This document shows, piece after piece, positions 31,040-32,088 of a DNA stretch of 32,088 bases; the stretch's first letter is position 1, and every line of letters starts with the position of its first letter. The translations under genes and the position numbers were made by a program. Source of the stretch: Porogramme epimiltina (taxonomy: Eukaryota; Basidiomycota; Agaricomycetes; Polyporales; Polyporaceae); the NCBI GenBank assembly GCA_900155495.1, contig FTLJ01000166.1:1-32088 (forward strand), read 5' to 3'. A model generated the notes under the pieces. That model ran no database searches. It was given only the letters and a program-made list of their open reading frames with translations, and was not told the DNA's origin.

Positions 31040-31893
31040 ATGCGGAAAGAAAGCGACTATGATCTATATGACGAAGTACGTCCTCCGTCGGCACTCATTC
31101 CCCTCGTTTTTGAACTCTAGTGACCACCATCCCGTATTCCCAGCTGAAGGTCAGCCTCACCTCTCTGGCAGTCGAGATCCTGCAGGAGATATTTGCCCTC
31201 GCATGCAACGACGGCGGGTTCACCGGTTGCTCCCTTTCGGGCACCTCCAAGATCGTCCGAGCCGTCTCCCGCTCCGTGCGCTTCACCTCCATCCACATCG
31301 CCCCACGCGACCCCGACGACACCCAGCTCCGCCAATTCCTCGCCTGTTTCGCCCATGAGCGCGTGCACGCGGCCGCCGCCAATGCCCCCATGCCTCGCGT
31401 GCATCACCTCTTCCTTGCCGCCTTCACGAGCGAGTCCGAGTCTCTCTATCGATCGTGGATGCGCGGAGGGTCGACCCAGGCCGGTCTGGGCCGTGGCGCC
31501 GTCGCCATCCAGACATCCGCGTTCCACGGGGACGCCATAGCGCTCATGGAGCTCATCGCACCAGACCTGTGCACGCTCACGCTCGTCAACGGTCGCTTCA
31601 ACGACGTCGGGCTTCCCCCCACGCTGGCACACGCGCCGCGCTTTCCGCGGCTTCGCGAGCTCACCATCGTCGACCCGCACGGGAGGCTCGAGTTGGCACC
31701 GGCCCCCTGTCCCTGGGTGATGGAGACGACGGTGTCAGAGACTGAGGCGGCGCATGGCGAAGAAGCACTAGGGCATAGCACGGGTCGGGTAAACCCGCGG
31801 CGGGTACGGGTAGGAACCCGCGCGGGTACGGGTAAGGGTGCTCGTCGGCGGACCCGCGGCGTACCCGTACCCGTCAGCGCGGGTATGGGATAA
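31040..31893 (+). pseudogene. F-box-like protein, array copy 4, 3' part lost to a repeat
   Basis: Exon 1 is 31040-31075 (12 codons, MRKESDYDLYDE), the intron 31076-31143 (GTACGT...TCCCAG, 68 nt), exon 2 from 31144. The F-box-like segment is LAVEILQEIFALACNDGG then TGCSLSGTSKIVRAVSRSVR, the closest sister of copy 3. Family homology continues through MPRVHHLFLAAFTSE, ELIAPDLCTLTLVN and FPRLRELTIVDPHGRLELAP and stops after HGEEA at about 31767. From about 31769 the frame runs into GGGTAC-rich repeat sequence, reads Arg/Gly/Thr-rich for about 40 codons and stops at 31893. The missing part is the last strands and the LIQPC and GGEGCW blocks. The F-box itself is intact, so a truncated protein without most of its putative substrate-binding region could still be made. 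Confidence 0.65.
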
Positions 31894-31912
31894 CCCGCGG
31901 GTACCCGCAGCA
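31769..31912. repeat. GGGTAC/GTACCC palindromic repeat, likely mobile-element end
   Basis: Dense copies of CGGGTACGGGTA (31801-31812, 31823-31834) and its reverse complement (31862-31873), with further ACCCGCGGGTACCCG-type units to 31907. The arm 31816-31834 pairs with 31862-31884 apart from a 4-nt bulge. It starts with TAGGGCATAG exactly where F-box homology ends. Such subterminal repeats are seen in some DNA transposons, hAT-like ones among them; that class is inference and no transposase or second end is visible. Confidence 0.6.
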
Positions 31913-31948
31913 CATACTCAACACCCTTGGTATAGAGAAATAAAAGCA

Positions 31949-31984
31949 TCTACATGTCGGCGGTGGGTACGCCGACGATGTAGA
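31949..31984. repeat. Short hairpin with 7-nt loop
   Basis: TCTACATGTCGGCG (31949-31962) pairs with CGCCGACGATGTAGA (31970-31984) apart from one unpaired base. It lies just beyond the GGGTAC-rich repeat and may belong to the same element. Confidence 0.6.
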
Positions 31985-32060
31985 CTGCGTCCCACACCGC
32001 CACGCGCGAGCCCGTGGGTGCCAGAGAGGGCGACAGCCCCGCATACGACCTCGGGCGCAT
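31950..32060 (-). CDS. Possible C-terminal exon of a gene entering from the right
   Basis: A minus-strand frame of 36 residues with natural-looking composition, ending SRVAVWDAVYIVGVPTADM and a TAG. Upstream in the gene sense an ATATAG acceptor-like site precedes it at the window edge, so it could be a last exon whose gene lies mostly outside. No family is recognised. The hairpin at its end argues for caution. Confidence 0.2.
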   Translation of the reverse strand: MRPRSYAGLSPSLAPTGSRVAVWDAVYIVGVPTADM

Positions 32061-32088
32061 CGTCGACGAGGTCTATATGGATGACGTG

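Noticed and set aside
31801..31907. Telomere-like GGGTA repeats
   Set aside because: Units are CGGGTA/GGGTAC in both orientations, not a one-strand TTAGGG array, and they sit inside a gene.
1..32088. CRISPR array, operon or prophage
   Set aside because: The window is eukaryotic with spliceosomal introns throughout; no regular repeat-spacer array or phage genes are present.

Overview
This is nuclear DNA from a filamentous basidiomycete, most likely an Agaricomycete (a polypore-type wood-decay fungus would fit, but this is inference). The genes are GC-rich and densely intronic. Most introns are 48-75 nt, with GTGAGT/GTAAGT-like donors and CTAAC/CTGAC-like branch sites. The recognisable genes are fungal housekeeping families, and between them sits a large expansion of basidiomycete F-box-type proteins. 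Exon coordinates were worked out by hand from splice consensus, reading phase and family conservation.

Layout. 1-2455 (+) is the 3' part of an HPC2/ubinuclein gene (HIR histone chaperone), open at the left window edge. 3445-4903 (+) is a very GC-rich F-box-like gene. 4998-6577 has no confident gene. 6578-9940 (+) encodes a 1057-residue coiled-coil, proline/serine-rich protein of unknown function. 10871-12356 (+) is a divergent F-box-like gene. 13482-15550 (-) is OPY2, a membrane anchor of the HOG/MAPK pathway. 16083-17442 (-) is CAF16, a soluble ABC ATPase associated with CCR4-NOT. It is divergent from 17754-20177 (+), an AIR1/AIR2-type zinc-knuckle protein of the TRAMP RNA-surveillance complex. 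20514-23998 (+) encodes a 905-residue protein combining UBA, IBR-like and BIRC6/UBE2O-type UBC domains. 24271-25860 (-) is an F-box/leucine-rich protein of another subfamily.

From 26155 to the right edge there is a head-to-tail array of four related F-box-like genes (26155, 27703, 29247, 31040). They are built around a tiny first exon of 11-13 codons and a phase-0 intron. Three share an upstream block containing TTCCGCAG and TGACTC. The last is cut off by a palindromic GGGTAC-rich repeat that looks like the end of a mobile element.

Themes. One is ubiquitin: seven F-box-type genes and one E2/E3-like hybrid lie within 32 kb. The other is RNA and chromatin upkeep (HPC2, CAF16, AIR). The F-box proteins are probably substrate receptors of SCF ligases. 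Whether the UBA-IBR-UBC protein works with them is unknown, and their closeness may be chance. The most notable points are the UBA-IBR-UBC fusion, a GC-AG intron that splits the CAF16 P-loop codons, the duplicated promoter/first-exon module of the F-box array, and the repeat-truncated last copy.
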